This document shows, one piece after another, positions 7,966 through 14,806 of a stretch of DNA of 35,010 bases. The notes under the pieces were generated by a model that was not told the DNA's origin, did no database searches, and saw nothing but the letters and a program-made list of their open reading frames with translations. The stretch covers positions 1 through 35,010 of the IMG/VR virus record IMGVR_UViG_3300027734_000180. The stretch is one strand, 5' to 3'. The stretch is from a virus. The number at the start of each line of letters is the position of its first letter. The stretch's first letter is position 1. Made by a program: the position numbers and the translations under genes.

Positions 7966-8982
7966 TTAGGCAGTCGGTGCGAACTTGCCGAGAGCCAGAG
8001 GGCTCTTGACGCACAAAGCGCAGATCGCGTCCACAATGCCGCGTGGTCCACCGCCACGGTCTTCCAGCTCTTGGAAACGGGGCTTGCGATTGTAGCGGAG
8101 CTCGACCATGTCCATGTCGAGGACATAGCCACGGCCGTTTTGAACGGCGGCTGCGTTGACGGCTGCGTCAGCGGCCAGGAAGAGCGATGGGATGAGCTCG
8201 AGAGTGCCGAAGTCGCCCTCGAAGATATCCACCGTCGAGACGATTTTGTTCTCGTCCTTCTGGTTCAACACGCGGATCGCGCTGGCGACATTCGTCGAAG
8301 CAAACTGCGTTCTCGTGAAGGATGTGAACTGGCGCTTGAGCGTCGGTCCGCAAACGAGGCTGTAGGTCGAAACCTTGCCGGTCTGGGAGTAGATGCTCTG
8401 GAGCATGTCCTGGATGTTGTTCTCGGTGAGCGATGCGGTCGCAGTCGCGTTGATCGATCCGGTGGGTGTGCGGTAGTTGGCGTTGACGGGGAGGTCGGAC
8501 TGAGCGCCGTTCTGGATCCACTTGCCGAGGCCACGGGTGAGGTAAGCGTTGGAGCCGGATTGCTCGCGGGACTCTTGGTCCGAGCAGAAGGTGGCTTCCA
8601 TGTCGCGCTTGAGCATCTCAAGGCTCTTGCTGACGGCGCGGGCCATTTCTTTCTTTTTGCCGATTCCTGCTACTTCGGAAACGGTATTTGCCAGATCATC
8701 TACACTCGGGACGCGCCGATACTTCTGAATGCGGGCCGAGAGGAGCACGCGGTTCGCGGCTTGGTCTTCGTAATCGGAAGCGGTGACATCCGAGTTGGAG
8801 AGCACACCGGCGAGTGTTGGAGCGCCGAAGGCGTCAGCTTGCCATTGTGTCAGGGGGTTGATGGGTTCTGAGCCCTTTTTCGCCATGGAGACGACGGGGC
8901 ATGATTTTGCGTCTACGACCGCGATGAGGTCGGAGAGGTCCTGGCGGATGCCAGTCTGGGATGTGATGAGTGTTGCGGGCAT
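7966..8982 (-). CDS. Major capsid protein, SU10-like (338 aa)
   Basis: The start at 8982 (MPATLITSQTGIRQDLSDLI) is chosen because the upstream extension is a Pro/Asn-rich leader and fibre-free capsid families of this type begin near such a segment. Family-like features, from memory of the SU10 major capsid group (DUF5309-type), are QDLSDLIAVVDAKSCPVV at the start, RVPSVDDLANTVSEVAGIGK and ALEMLKRDME-type helices (here SKSLEMLKRDMEATF). A C-terminal EGDFGTLELIPSLFL segment leads to VELRYNRKPRFQEL. It follows a scaffold-like gene by 37 bases. An eight-to-nine base C run and no clear Shine-Dalgarno precede the start, odd for what should be the most abundant virion protein. Confidence 0.85.
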   Translation of the reverse strand: MPATLITSQTGIRQDLSDLIAVVDAKSCPVVSMAKKGSEPINPLTQWQADAFGAPTLAGVLSNSDVTASDYEDQAANRVLLSARIQKYRRVPSVDDLANTVSEVAGIGKKKEMARAVSKSLEMLKRDMEATFCSDQESREQSGSNAYLTRGLGKWIQNGAQSDLPVNANYRTPTGSINATATASLTENNIQDMLQSIYSQTGKVSTYSLVCGPTLKRQFTSFTRTQFASTNVASAIRVLNQKDENKIVSTVDIFEGDFGTLELIPSLFLAADAAVNAAAVQNGRGYVLDMDMVELRYNRKPRFQELEDRGGGPRGIVDAICALCVKSPLALGKFAPTA

Positions 8983-9019
8983 TGTGTTAAGGGGGGGGTG
9001 TTGGTTTGGATTTGGGGGG

Positions 9020-10042
9020 TTAGAGCGCTCCTTCAAGGAACGCGGCGATGTCGTCGGTTTTGAGTGCGGATCCTCGAGTGAGCAGGTTTCTGGCTCCTTC
9101 GCGGTTCGCTATGTCTTGGGCGGGCACTCGGGCACCTTTTGCGGGACTCGGCGGATTGCTGGCTTTCACGGGGGATTTCGACTCGGTCTTGGACGATGCA
9201 GCTTTTTTCTGGGCGGCTTCGGCACGGGCGAAGCGGAGCTTCATGCCTTCCATCGCGTCTCCTACGATCATCTCCAGTTGAGGGAGACCTTTGAGGTAGG
9301 GGTGCGCTTTGATGGTGGCCAAGAGGCTTTCGTGCTCTTGGGTGCCTGCCTTGAAGAGGGCCGGGTAGACGGCCTTGGCTTCGTTGAGGACCATGCTGCG
9401 CTGCGAGATCCATTCCTTGCGCTTGGGGGCGTGCTCGGTGAGGAGCTCGTCGGCGGTGGCGAGGTATTCACGAACCTGGGAGGGCTCGTAGTAGACATCC
9501 TCGCCGGCGGCATTCTGGACGGTGCCGCCTTCCAAATTCTTGATGGCCCAAGCGCGGATTTTCTTCGCGGTAGCAACTCGGTCTTCGAGTTGCTCGGGCG
9601 TTTCCACATCGGCGAGCGGGTCGCTCGCAGTGGGGGTAACTTGGATGGGAACGGTGGCGTCGAGTTTGGCTCGCAGCTCGCTGACCTCGCTCTCGAGGGT
9701 CTCGGCGCGTTCTTCAGCTTCGCGGCGTTTGGCCGTTATCTTGTCAATGCGCTTGAGGAGCTTCTCGGGGACGGGGTTCTTTTCCTCTTCCGGCTCGGCG
9801 TCGTCTTTGTCCTCTTCGGACTCGGCGTCGCTGTCGTCGTCAGTTTCTTTGTCGGTATCCTGTGAAAGATCAGTTTCCGCTGAGGCGTCCTCCGTCTCGG
9901 TGGCCTCTGGCTGCGCTTCTGGCGCGGCTTCGGTCTCCTCGGCGGCGGGTTGTTCCTGCGGGGTTACCTCTTCGAGATCGAAGCCGATTTCGGCTGCAAT
10001 GTCGGAGAGCGTCATTGGGGTGTCTTGTGTGTCTGTCGTCAT
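9020..10042 (-). CDS. Scaffold-like protein (340 aa)
   Basis: Start at 10042 (MTTDTQDTPMTLSDIAAEIG) rather than the longer frame to 10144. The N-terminal third is extremely acidic (runs of Glu, Asp, Ala, Thr). Then comes a coiled-coil segment (EKLLKRIDKITAKRREAEER, continuing through ETLESEVSELRAKL) and a helical C-terminus ending in a basic linker and LKTDDIAAFLEGAL. The acidic-plus-coiled-coil build and its position just before the capsid gene fit a capsid assembly scaffold. A 299-base non-coding stretch precedes it and could hold a late promoter. No protease domain is visible. Confidence 0.75.
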   Translation of the reverse strand: MTTDTQDTPMTLSDIAAEIGFDLEEVTPQEQPAAEETEAAPEAQPEATETEDASAETDLSQDTDKETDDDSDAESEEDKDDAEPEEEKNPVPEKLLKRIDKITAKRREAEERAETLESEVSELRAKLDATVPIQVTPTASDPLADVETPEQLEDRVATAKKIRAWAIKNLEGGTVQNAAGEDVYYEPSQVREYLATADELLTEHAPKRKEWISQRSMVLNEAKAVYPALFKAGTQEHESLLATIKAHPYLKGLPQLEMIVGDAMEGMKLRFARAEAAQKKAASSKTESKSPVKASNPPSPAKGARVPAQDIANREGARNLLTRGSALKTDDIAAFLEGAL

Positions 10043-10205
10043 GGTAATCCAACCAAGTGGGTCAGTGCCTTCTGGGGCGAGCGGCACAGGGGCTCGTTGA
10101 AATTCAGAATGACGACAGAATTCTGGAAATCTATAGAGCCGCACCCAAAGCGGCAGAAACAGGCATCGACCGCCCTATAACGGCAGAAAAAAGCGAGGGG
10201 ATTTG

Positions 10206-10232
10206 ACCACAGAGGACACAGAGGACACGGAG
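10206..10232. repeat. Short tandem AGGACACAG-type repeat
   Basis: Two 9-bp units, AGGACACAG and AGGACACGG, are preceded by ACCACAG. I recall this simple motif as a dispersed intergenic element in some environmental bacterial genomes (Verrucomicrobiota and Planctomycetota among them). That link is from memory and untested. It lies in the only sizeable gap of the late region. Confidence 0.6.
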
Positions 10233-10291
10233 TTATTAGAATTTGGCGAGCAGTTCAAGCGTGACTTGTGTTTGCACGGTTTTTTCTAATC

Positions 10292-10319
10292 GTTGAAAAA
10301 AGAAGGCTGTTTTTTCAAC
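10292..10319. repeat. Perfect AT-rich inverted repeat (GTTGAAAAAA arms)
   Basis: Arms 10292-10301 (GTTGAAAAAA) and 10310-10319 (TTTTTTCAAC) pair perfectly around an 8-base loop, about 22 bases beyond the stop of the 94-aa gene at 10342. Reading leftward it could work as a weak terminator, because one arm is U-rich, or as an operator. The stem is AT-rich, so termination is uncertain. Confidence 0.5.
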
Positions 10320-10341
10320 ATTGGGATACCACTGAAGTTTT

Positions 10342-10626
10342 CTACATTTTCTTGCTCGCTTCGTTGATTCGCTGGAGGAGGTCGGACTCAAGGCCGCGCA
10401 GGGCGTCGAGGGCGCCGGCGCAGTGGGCGAGCTGGCCGTGCTCGGTGGCGACCTTGATGCTGCCGACTAATTCGACGGCGTCGTCGATATGGTCGCGGAG
10501 GACTTGGAGGACTGCTTGCACGACGAGCGGCTTGCTGCCTGGCATGCACAGCGCGGTCGTCATGTCGTCTTCGTCGAGGCGGTCTGGGAGGATGTAGCGG
10601 GTGGTGGTTTTTTTTAGGTTGAACAT
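10342..10626 (-). CDS. Small helical protein of unknown function (94 aa)
   Basis: The frame runs open to 10959, but the part upstream of MFNLKKTTTRYILPDRLDED is the shadow of TerL. The start at 10626 lies four bases past the stop of the HTH gene. Most of the sequence looks like two or three amphipathic helices (VVQAVLQVLRDHIDDAVELV, then ALDALRGLESDLLQRINEAS). No known motif. Position at the end of the packaging operon, before the scaffold gene, suggests a packaging or head accessory protein. Confidence 0.6.
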   Translation of the reverse strand: MFNLKKTTTRYILPDRLDEDDMTTALCMPGSKPLVVQAVLQVLRDHIDDAVELVGSIKVATEHGQLAHCAGALDALRGLESDLLQRINEASKKM

Positions 10627-10630
10627 AGGG

Positions 10631-10822
10631 TCAGGCGAGTTGGAATTTTTTGATGATGGCTGCGAGGGAGAAGGTGTGGCGTTTCTGCCGAGGTGCGGGC
10701 AGCGGGTGCAGCAGGCCGACTTCGATGTAGGTCTTGTAGGTGCGCTCCGAAATGCCGAGGAGGTCCATAACATCGCGCTTGCGGAGCGTGCGGCGTTTAA
10801 TAGGCACCTCCTCCGGTGACAT
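10631..10822 (-). CDS. Small HTH protein, MerR/excisionase-like fold (63 aa)
   Basis: The reading frame is open further upstream inside TerL, but an AGGAGG Shine-Dalgarno seven bases before the ATG at 10822 fixes this start. The first half (RTLRKRDVMDLLGISERTYK, then TYIEVGLLHPLPAP) is a helix-turn-helix with the wing pattern of HTH_17/MerR-like proteins. The C-terminus ends IIKKFQLA. It overlaps the last 26 bases of TerL. It could be a late regulator or a DNA-binding packaging accessory. The fold is fairly clear; the role is inferred from place only. Confidence 0.7.
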   Translation of the reverse strand: MSPEEVPIKRRTLRKRDVMDLLGISERTYKTYIEVGLLHPLPAPRQKRHTFSLAAIIKKFQLA

Positions 10823-12407
10823 TGAGCTTTCCTCCTTCCACATTGCCGACTCCAGAAGTGAGGAGGTAGCGGAGGCAGTCGATGGGGTCTTTGCTGGCGC
10901 CTTTCTGGCCGTCGGTGCCGGTCCACTCCTTGAGGGCCCAGATGGTGTTGGTGCAGCACTCGGAGATATAGAGCCGAGGCGCGTTGGTGTGGTCGATGGG
11001 TGCTTCTTCGTCATAGTAGAGTGCGTTGTTGATGAGGCCGACGCCTTCCTCGATGTTCTCGCCAGGGCAGGATCGGAAGGACATGCCGACATCCTCGAGT
11101 TCCTCGAGGAGGGTGGTGGATTGCTCGCGGGTGCCGGCAACGGTGGTGTTGGCATACCTTGAGTCTATCCAGCGCTCAAAAATCTTGACCCCGTCGAGGG
11201 CTTCCATGCGTTCGATTTCGGCCTTGTATGCGAGCAACCCATACCCGAAGGATTTCTGCCCTTCGCCTGCTTCGCCGTCGGCTTTCTTGCCGCTGGAGAT
11301 CGCCCACGGCCCGGCGTAGCCGACGCCTTCGATGTAGGTATCGGTCTGCGGCCACTCGCGGTAGACCCACGCCCGCTCGGCGGCGTCCACTCGGATCCAG
11401 AGCATGAACCAATTCTTCCCGCCCGCAGGGTCGCAGAAGAGGTAGTTTGTGCCTTCCTTAGGAATCTGGTCGGCCTTGACGACATGCACCGACTCTCTGA
11501 AGCGGGGGAAGCGTGTAGCGGCGGCTTTGACGGGGACGCCGTAGGCGCGGCAGAGGATTTTTTCTCGCGGTTGCTTGGCGAGCTCGGTCTTCATGCGCCC
11601 GTAGCCTGCCCACGGGTTGTTTTTGGTCTGGAAATAGCAGATGCCGGCGTGCCGGGTGACGCATTCCTGCACGACGGGGACTTTTTCAAATCCCTTGCCG
11701 CTTTTTCTCGGCAAAAGCTCGGCATCGCACTCCTCGAGTGTCTTGGCGCCTTGGAGATAGTTTTTTACCGTAGGCGAGTAGCCTTCGATGGGGGTGAAGG
11801 TGACGAGGAGGATGCCATTTCGGTCGAGAAGGCGGAATCTGATGGTTTCGAGCCAGTCGAGGGGCACCAATTCGTCGCACCAGGCGAGATCGATCTCACC
11901 ACCCTCGATTGTCGTGATGTCCTGGGCGTAATTTCGGAACCACACCTGTGATTTGTTCGGAAGGACGGCGGTATTTTCGGAAAAACCGTTTTTTTGCGTG
12001 TAGCTGATGTTGGTGATCTTGCTGCGCTTGGCCGTTCGCAGCTCGGCGGGCATGAAATTCCACACGATGGGCTGCTGCATGCTAATGCTGTTGTCGTTCG
12101 TCGTTTGAAAGCACCACACTCGACTGGCTGGCTTGTCCAGTAGGGTGCGGACGACCATTTTCCCCGCCCATGTGGACTTGCCGGAGCGGTTGCCGCCGAG
12201 CACCAACAGGTCGCGGTAGCGCTTGGCGATTTTCTCGGCCTTGGTCCAGTGCTCGGGCTCGTAGCCGTAGCGGATGGGATCCTCTTTTTCTAAAGAAATG
12301 CGGCGTTCCCTCTCCTCAAGGAGGGCCCTCGCCGCCTCGAAGTCGGAAACGAAAAGCTCAGGCGGGATAAATGGCAGCAGCGGGTGGGCGGTTTGCGTGA
12401 ATGTCAT
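10797..12407 (-). CDS. terL: Terminase large subunit (536 aa)
   Basis: Start 12407 (MTFTQTAHP) gives a 4-base ATGA overlap with the upstream zinc-finger gene. The ATPase half shows Walker A GGNRSGKST (about residues 71-79), Walker B IDLAWCDE (172-179) and coupling motif VTFTP (202-206). The nuclease half has acidic motif YLFCDPAGG (Asp near 326) and a second Asp in RWIDSRY (near 415), as expected for the RNase H-like packaging nuclease. Length is normal for TerL. It pumps DNA into the prohead through the portal. The 3' end overlaps a small HTH gene by 26 bases. Confidence 0.95.
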   Translation of the reverse strand: MTFTQTAHPLLPFIPPELFVSDFEAARALLEERERRISLEKEDPIRYGYEPEHWTKAEKIAKRYRDLLVLGGNRSGKSTWAGKMVVRTLLDKPASRVWCFQTTNDNSISMQQPIVWNFMPAELRTAKRSKITNISYTQKNGFSENTAVLPNKSQVWFRNYAQDITTIEGGEIDLAWCDELVPLDWLETIRFRLLDRNGILLVTFTPIEGYSPTVKNYLQGAKTLEECDAELLPRKSGKGFEKVPVVQECVTRHAGICYFQTKNNPWAGYGRMKTELAKQPREKILCRAYGVPVKAAATRFPRFRESVHVVKADQIPKEGTNYLFCDPAGGKNWFMLWIRVDAAERAWVYREWPQTDTYIEGVGYAGPWAISSGKKADGEAGEGQKSFGYGLLAYKAEIERMEALDGVKIFERWIDSRYANTTVAGTREQSTTLLEELEDVGMSFRSCPGENIEEGVGLINNALYYDEEAPIDHTNAPRLYISECCTNTIWALKEWTGTDGQKGASKDPIDCLRYLLTSGVGNVEGGKLNVTGGGAY

Positions 12408-12655
12408 AGGGTGGCGAGCTTGTCGTTGATGCGGGTGAGCCAATCGGAGGGCTTAGGCTTGGCCTTGCGGGCGCGTTTGGGGCGCTTGGTGGGCTTGGTC
12501 GCGGTTTTCTTCGCCCAAGGGAAGGGGCCGAGGTGCGAGACCTCGGCGGTGTTGAAACGGTGGCCGTTCTCACACCGGCGCCGACGAATAAACCCATCGC
12601 CAACAGAACGGCAGGAGACGACGCGGGTGGTAGATTGGCAGGTCGGGCAGGTCAT
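12404..12655 (-). CDS. Zinc-ribbon protein with NrdR-like N-terminus (83 aa)
   Basis: The N-terminal 45 residues carry CPTCQS, then RRRRCENGHRF, a C-x2-C...C-x2-H/C zinc-ribbon like the start of NrdR repressors (GFIRRRRCENGHRFNTAE). The ATP-cone that follows in true NrdR is missing. Instead there is a Lys/Arg/Pro-rich tail (KKTATKPTKRPKRARKAKPK) suited to DNA or RNA binding. ATGA overlaps join it to the gene before and to terL after. It could assist DNA packaging or regulate. It is not a functional NrdR by domain content. Confidence 0.7.
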   Translation of the reverse strand: MTCPTCQSTTRVVSCRSVGDGFIRRRRCENGHRFNTAEVSHLGPFPWAKKTATKPTKRPKRARKAKPKPSDWLTRINDKLATL

Positions 12656-12948
12656 TTGGTGGCCTCCCTGCCGTAGATCGCGTTTTGGAGTCTGTGATAT
12701 TCGCTGTTTATCAATATAAAGCAGCCGATTGGCAGTTGTTTGTTGATCGCAACCAATAGGCGACTCGCTGCGTCATGGACTTTTTGGTGGTCTTTATAGG
12801 CTACCCATTCGCCGGCTGGGATAGCGGATCTGGCCTCGTCGCGCTCGCGCTCCAAGCGTTTAGCTGTATCGGCGGGAACCCAGTGTTTATCTCCGTCGAT
12901 CCCTCTAATTCTTGTCATAAAAGCATCCGTCTCAGGCGTGTCACTCAT
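12652..12948 (-). CDS. Small phage protein with SDTPETDAF start (98 aa)
   Basis: Begins MSDTPETDAFMTRIRGIDGD and contains AKRLERERDEARSAIP, a pattern I have seen often at the start of small phage ORFs of unknown function (SDTPETDAF... followed by LERERDEAR). The C-terminal half is mixed helix (AASRLLVAINKQLPIGCFIL). It is joined by ATGA to the zinc-ribbon gene downstream and overlaps the 61-aa gene upstream by 8 bases. No function can be assigned. Confidence 0.75.
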   Translation of the reverse strand: MSDTPETDAFMTRIRGIDGDKHWVPADTAKRLERERDEARSAIPAGEWVAYKDHQKVHDAASRLLVAINKQLPIGCFILINSEYHRLQNAIYGREATK

Positions 12949-13126
12949 CGCTGGCCTCCTCCTTTAACTGATCAACGAAATCCCACGCCTGCTTTGCTCG
13001 TAGGTCGAAATACCTGGCAAGCAGGTGCGCCACGCCTTGGAGAGTGGTCTCCTCTCCGGTGCAGAACTCCTCTACCAAGCAGGCGATCTGTCCCAGCATT
13101 GCGCTGTGTTTTTGTTCCTCGCTCAT
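12941..13126 (-). CDS. Small ORF of unknown function (61 aa)
   Basis: A 61-residue acidic, helical protein (MSEEQKHSAMLGQIACLVEE, continuing with FCTGEETTLQGVAHLLARYF). No motif recognised. It starts at an ATGA overlap with the 92-aa gene upstream and runs 8 bases into the next. Conserved tight packing supports that it is translated. It belongs to the packaging transcript by position. Confidence 0.6.
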   Translation of the reverse strand: MSEEQKHSAMLGQIACLVEEFCTGEETTLQGVAHLLARYFDLRAKQAWDFVDQLKEEASDE

Positions 13127-13401
13127 CGCTCATACCCCCCGTGCAACAAAGCATTCGTCTTGGGCTTCACCGCCACCAACGCCCCGCCGGCGTCCACTCC
13201 CACCAAGACCGGCTCGTTCGCCCGGTAGAATGCATTCGACCGCACCTGCACATTCACCACCTCCCCGTCGAGGTCCACCCGCAACACACGGGGGTTCTGC
13301 GGCTGTCTCCCAGGCGCGGCCTTGCCCATCCTCGGCCACTCAGGCGGCATAGGCGGTTGATCTTGTTTTGTTTCTTGCTTGTTAGGTTGCTGTTTTTTCA
13401 T
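13123..13401 (-). CDS. Small ORF of unknown function (92 aa)
   Basis: The frame extends upstream to 13767 but that part shadows the terminase small-subunit candidate. The ATG at 13401 (MKKQQPNKQETKQDQPPMPP) is the sensible start. The N-terminal 35 residues are Lys/Gln/Pro-rich and look disordered. The rest is a small beta domain (RVLRVDLDGEVVNVQVRSNA, then FYRANEPVLVGVDAGGALVA), perhaps an OB- or SH3-like barrel. It ends with an ATGA overlap. Function unknown. Confidence 0.6.
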   Translation of the reverse strand: MKKQQPNKQETKQDQPPMPPEWPRMGKAAPGRQPQNPRVLRVDLDGEVVNVQVRSNAFYRANEPVLVGVDAGGALVAVKPKTNALLHGGYER

Positions 13402-13546
13402 AAAATTTTTCGGGGGCTGGACGAGTGGGGGTAATTTTGCGGAGCCAGCGAACCGACCCCCCTCCCCCCCCTGTCGGGCGATTATTGGTTGATAACTTCT
13501 GATAACACCTAGAATAGATAGTGAGCTTGGGTTGATTTGCAATGAC
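13402..13546. other. Gap with a stray copy of the iteron sequence
   Basis: No gene seen. The 14-mer GTAATTTTGCGGAG at 13431-13444 is identical to 14720-14733 inside the iteron cluster near the helicase. A pyrimidine-rich run follows at about 13457-13471, then two TGATAAC repeats near 13490-13505. This is the leader of the small-gene/packaging transcript, and the shared 14-mer may be a binding site for the same protein. Confidence 0.5.
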
Positions 13547-14344
13547 TTACTCGGACGCGTCAGAGTCGGGCTTATTTTTAGGGCCGTTATTGAGACTGAG
13601 CGGTGGTTTTGAAACGGGGGCCTGCGCACTGCTACTGGTTCCTGACGGGGTTTCGAACTCATATTCGCCATCGATGGCATCGACTTGTTTGGGGATGGAG
13701 TTAATGAGTTCTTCAAAGGACAATGCATTGATCTTGTTGTGGATGCTGATGGTGAGCTGCGCTGCACCTTCGGAGTCTCTGAGCTTGTCTTGAGCTGTCC
13801 CGAGGATGAAGTTGAGCTCGGCGGGTTTCATCTTGGCGAGTTGCATGGGGTTCCCGAGCATGTCAACAAGTGCATCGGATGACAGCCTGGCGATCTCTCG
13901 GAGGCGATTGGTGCGGGCTTGAGCTTCCTTCTCTTTGGTGTCGGGATGGTTAGCGATGATGCGATTGATGACAGGGACAGCGACACCAAGCTTGGTATTG
14001 ATGGTTGTGACCGTCATGCCCATCAGGAAGAACTCGGCGACGAGATCGCACATCTGTCGGAACTGGGTTGACATGGCATCCCAGTTGACCGTTTCCTCGC
14101 ACGCTGCGGCCTGTTGTAGGGCTTTTTCCAGCTTGTTGGGCTGTGACCCTTGCTCAGACTTAATCGCGGCCTGTGCACGCCTCTGGAGCTTCCATTGCAC
14201 GGCCTCCTCGTAGTCCATTGGGCATCCGGCATCGAACCACTGGGTGGCTGTCTGGACGCTGACTTGGAACTCGGTGGCCAGCTTGGTGGCGATGCTGTGC
14301 TTGGTTTCTGGTTTAGCGGATCGTTTGGGTTTGATGGGTTTCAT
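13547..14344 (-). CDS. Candidate terminase small subunit (265 aa)
   Basis: The start at 14344 (MKPIKPKRSAKPETKHSIAT) forms an ATGA overlap with the 89-aa gene; another ATG lies four codons upstream. The N-terminal region is basic, followed by a helix-turn-helix (IATKLATEFQVSVQTATQWF, then DAGCPMDYEEAVQWK), the layout of Nu1-type small terminases. The middle is helical (a second HTH-like MTVTTINTKLGVAVPVINRI). The C-terminal third contains a helix pair and an acidic, Ser/Pro-rich tail. Four small ORFs separate it from terL. Small-terminase call rests on the HTH, size and placement, with no specific signature. Confidence 0.6.
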   Translation of the reverse strand: MKPIKPKRSAKPETKHSIATKLATEFQVSVQTATQWFDAGCPMDYEEAVQWKLQRRAQAAIKSEQGSQPNKLEKALQQAAACEETVNWDAMSTQFRQMCDLVAEFFLMGMTVTTINTKLGVAVPVINRIIANHPDTKEKEAQARTNRLREIARLSSDALVDMLGNPMQLAKMKPAELNFILGTAQDKLRDSEGAAQLTISIHNKINALSFEELINSIPKQVDAIDGEYEFETPSGTSSSAQAPVSKPPLSLNNGPKNKPDSDASE

Positions 14345-14610
14345 GGGCGTGGGCATGGGCGTGGTGATTTCCAATTGCTGGCCTCGACGACGAGTCGCCG
14401 GGCTTCTTCGGCGGAATGCCAGTAAATCTCCTGCTCGGAGATATCTCGGGTGTATTCTGGGGGCTCGATGTGGTTGAGCGCCCAGCGAAGGGATGACGCG
14501 AGGTCTGAAGCAAGCCGACAGGTGTGGGTGATGCCTGGGTGATCTTGCCATTCGCGGCCGCATGCTTGGCAGCCGATGTATGGGTCGTGTTGTTTTTTGG
14601 GGGTGTTCAT
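14341..14610 (-). CDS. Small Cys-rich protein of unknown function (89 aa)
   Basis: The start at 14610 (MNTPKKQHDPYIGCQACGRE) has a GGAG motif about 9 bases upstream; an ATG 15 bases further up is possible. CxxC (CQAC) plus a later Cys (HTC) could bind zinc. A C-terminal helix (SAEEARRLVVEASNWKSPRP) ends at an ATGA overlap with the small-terminase candidate. Its ribosome site (GCGGAG) is complementary to the CTCCGC-type repeats that this mRNA leader would carry. Confidence 0.65.
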   Translation of the reverse strand: MNTPKKQHDPYIGCQACGREWQDHPGITHTCRLASDLASSLRWALNHIEPPEYTRDISEQEIYWHSAEEARRLVVEASNWKSPRPCPRP

Positions 14611-14616
14611 GTGGTT

Positions 14617-14792
14617 GCTCCGCATAATCTATTTTGCGGATTTCGATGGTTGGAAATGACCCCTCCGAAAAATTACTCCTCCGCAAAACAATCCCCCCTT
14701 CTTAGGGGGATTTGCGGAGGTAATTTTGCGGAGGTCATCCATGCTCCGCAGAATTGGAATATTGCGGAGGTTTTGCGGAGGTTTTGCGGAGG
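14617..14792. repeat. TTGCGGAGG iteron cluster, candidate replication origin
   Basis: Direct copies of TTGCGGAGG lie at 14712-14720, 14726-14734, 14762-14770, 14773-14781 and 14784-14792; the last three are spaced exactly 11 bp, one helical turn. Inverted copies are CCTCCGCAA at 14678-14686 and CTCCGCA at 14618-14624 and 14744-14750, with degenerate ones at 14633 and 14662. The cluster fills the gap after the RepA-like helicase gene. Phased iterons beside a helicase gene are typical of a replication origin; a regulatory role is the alternative. Confidence 0.65.
14671..14725. other. Long imperfect hairpin inside the iteron cluster
   Basis: A 55-nt inverted structure: AATTA/TAATT at the base, then CCTCCGCAA/TTGCGGAGG (14678-14686 with 14712-14720), then ATCCCCC/GGGGGAT at the top. 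There are small bulges on the left arm and a loop near CTTCTTA, about 21 paired bases in all. It may act in single-strand initiation, in origin opening, or as an RNA structure in the mRNA leader. Confidence 0.6.
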
Positions 14793-14806
14793 TAGTAAAA
14801 ACATAT

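Larger units (their letters stand above)
10043..10341. other. Non-coding region upstream of the scaffold-capsid genes
   Basis: I find no convincing gene here on either strand. It holds the AGGACACAG tandem repeat and an AT-rich perfect inverted repeat, listed separately. It probably contains the promoter for the scaffold-capsid-portal block. I could not identify a convincing -35/-10 pair. Confidence 0.5.
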
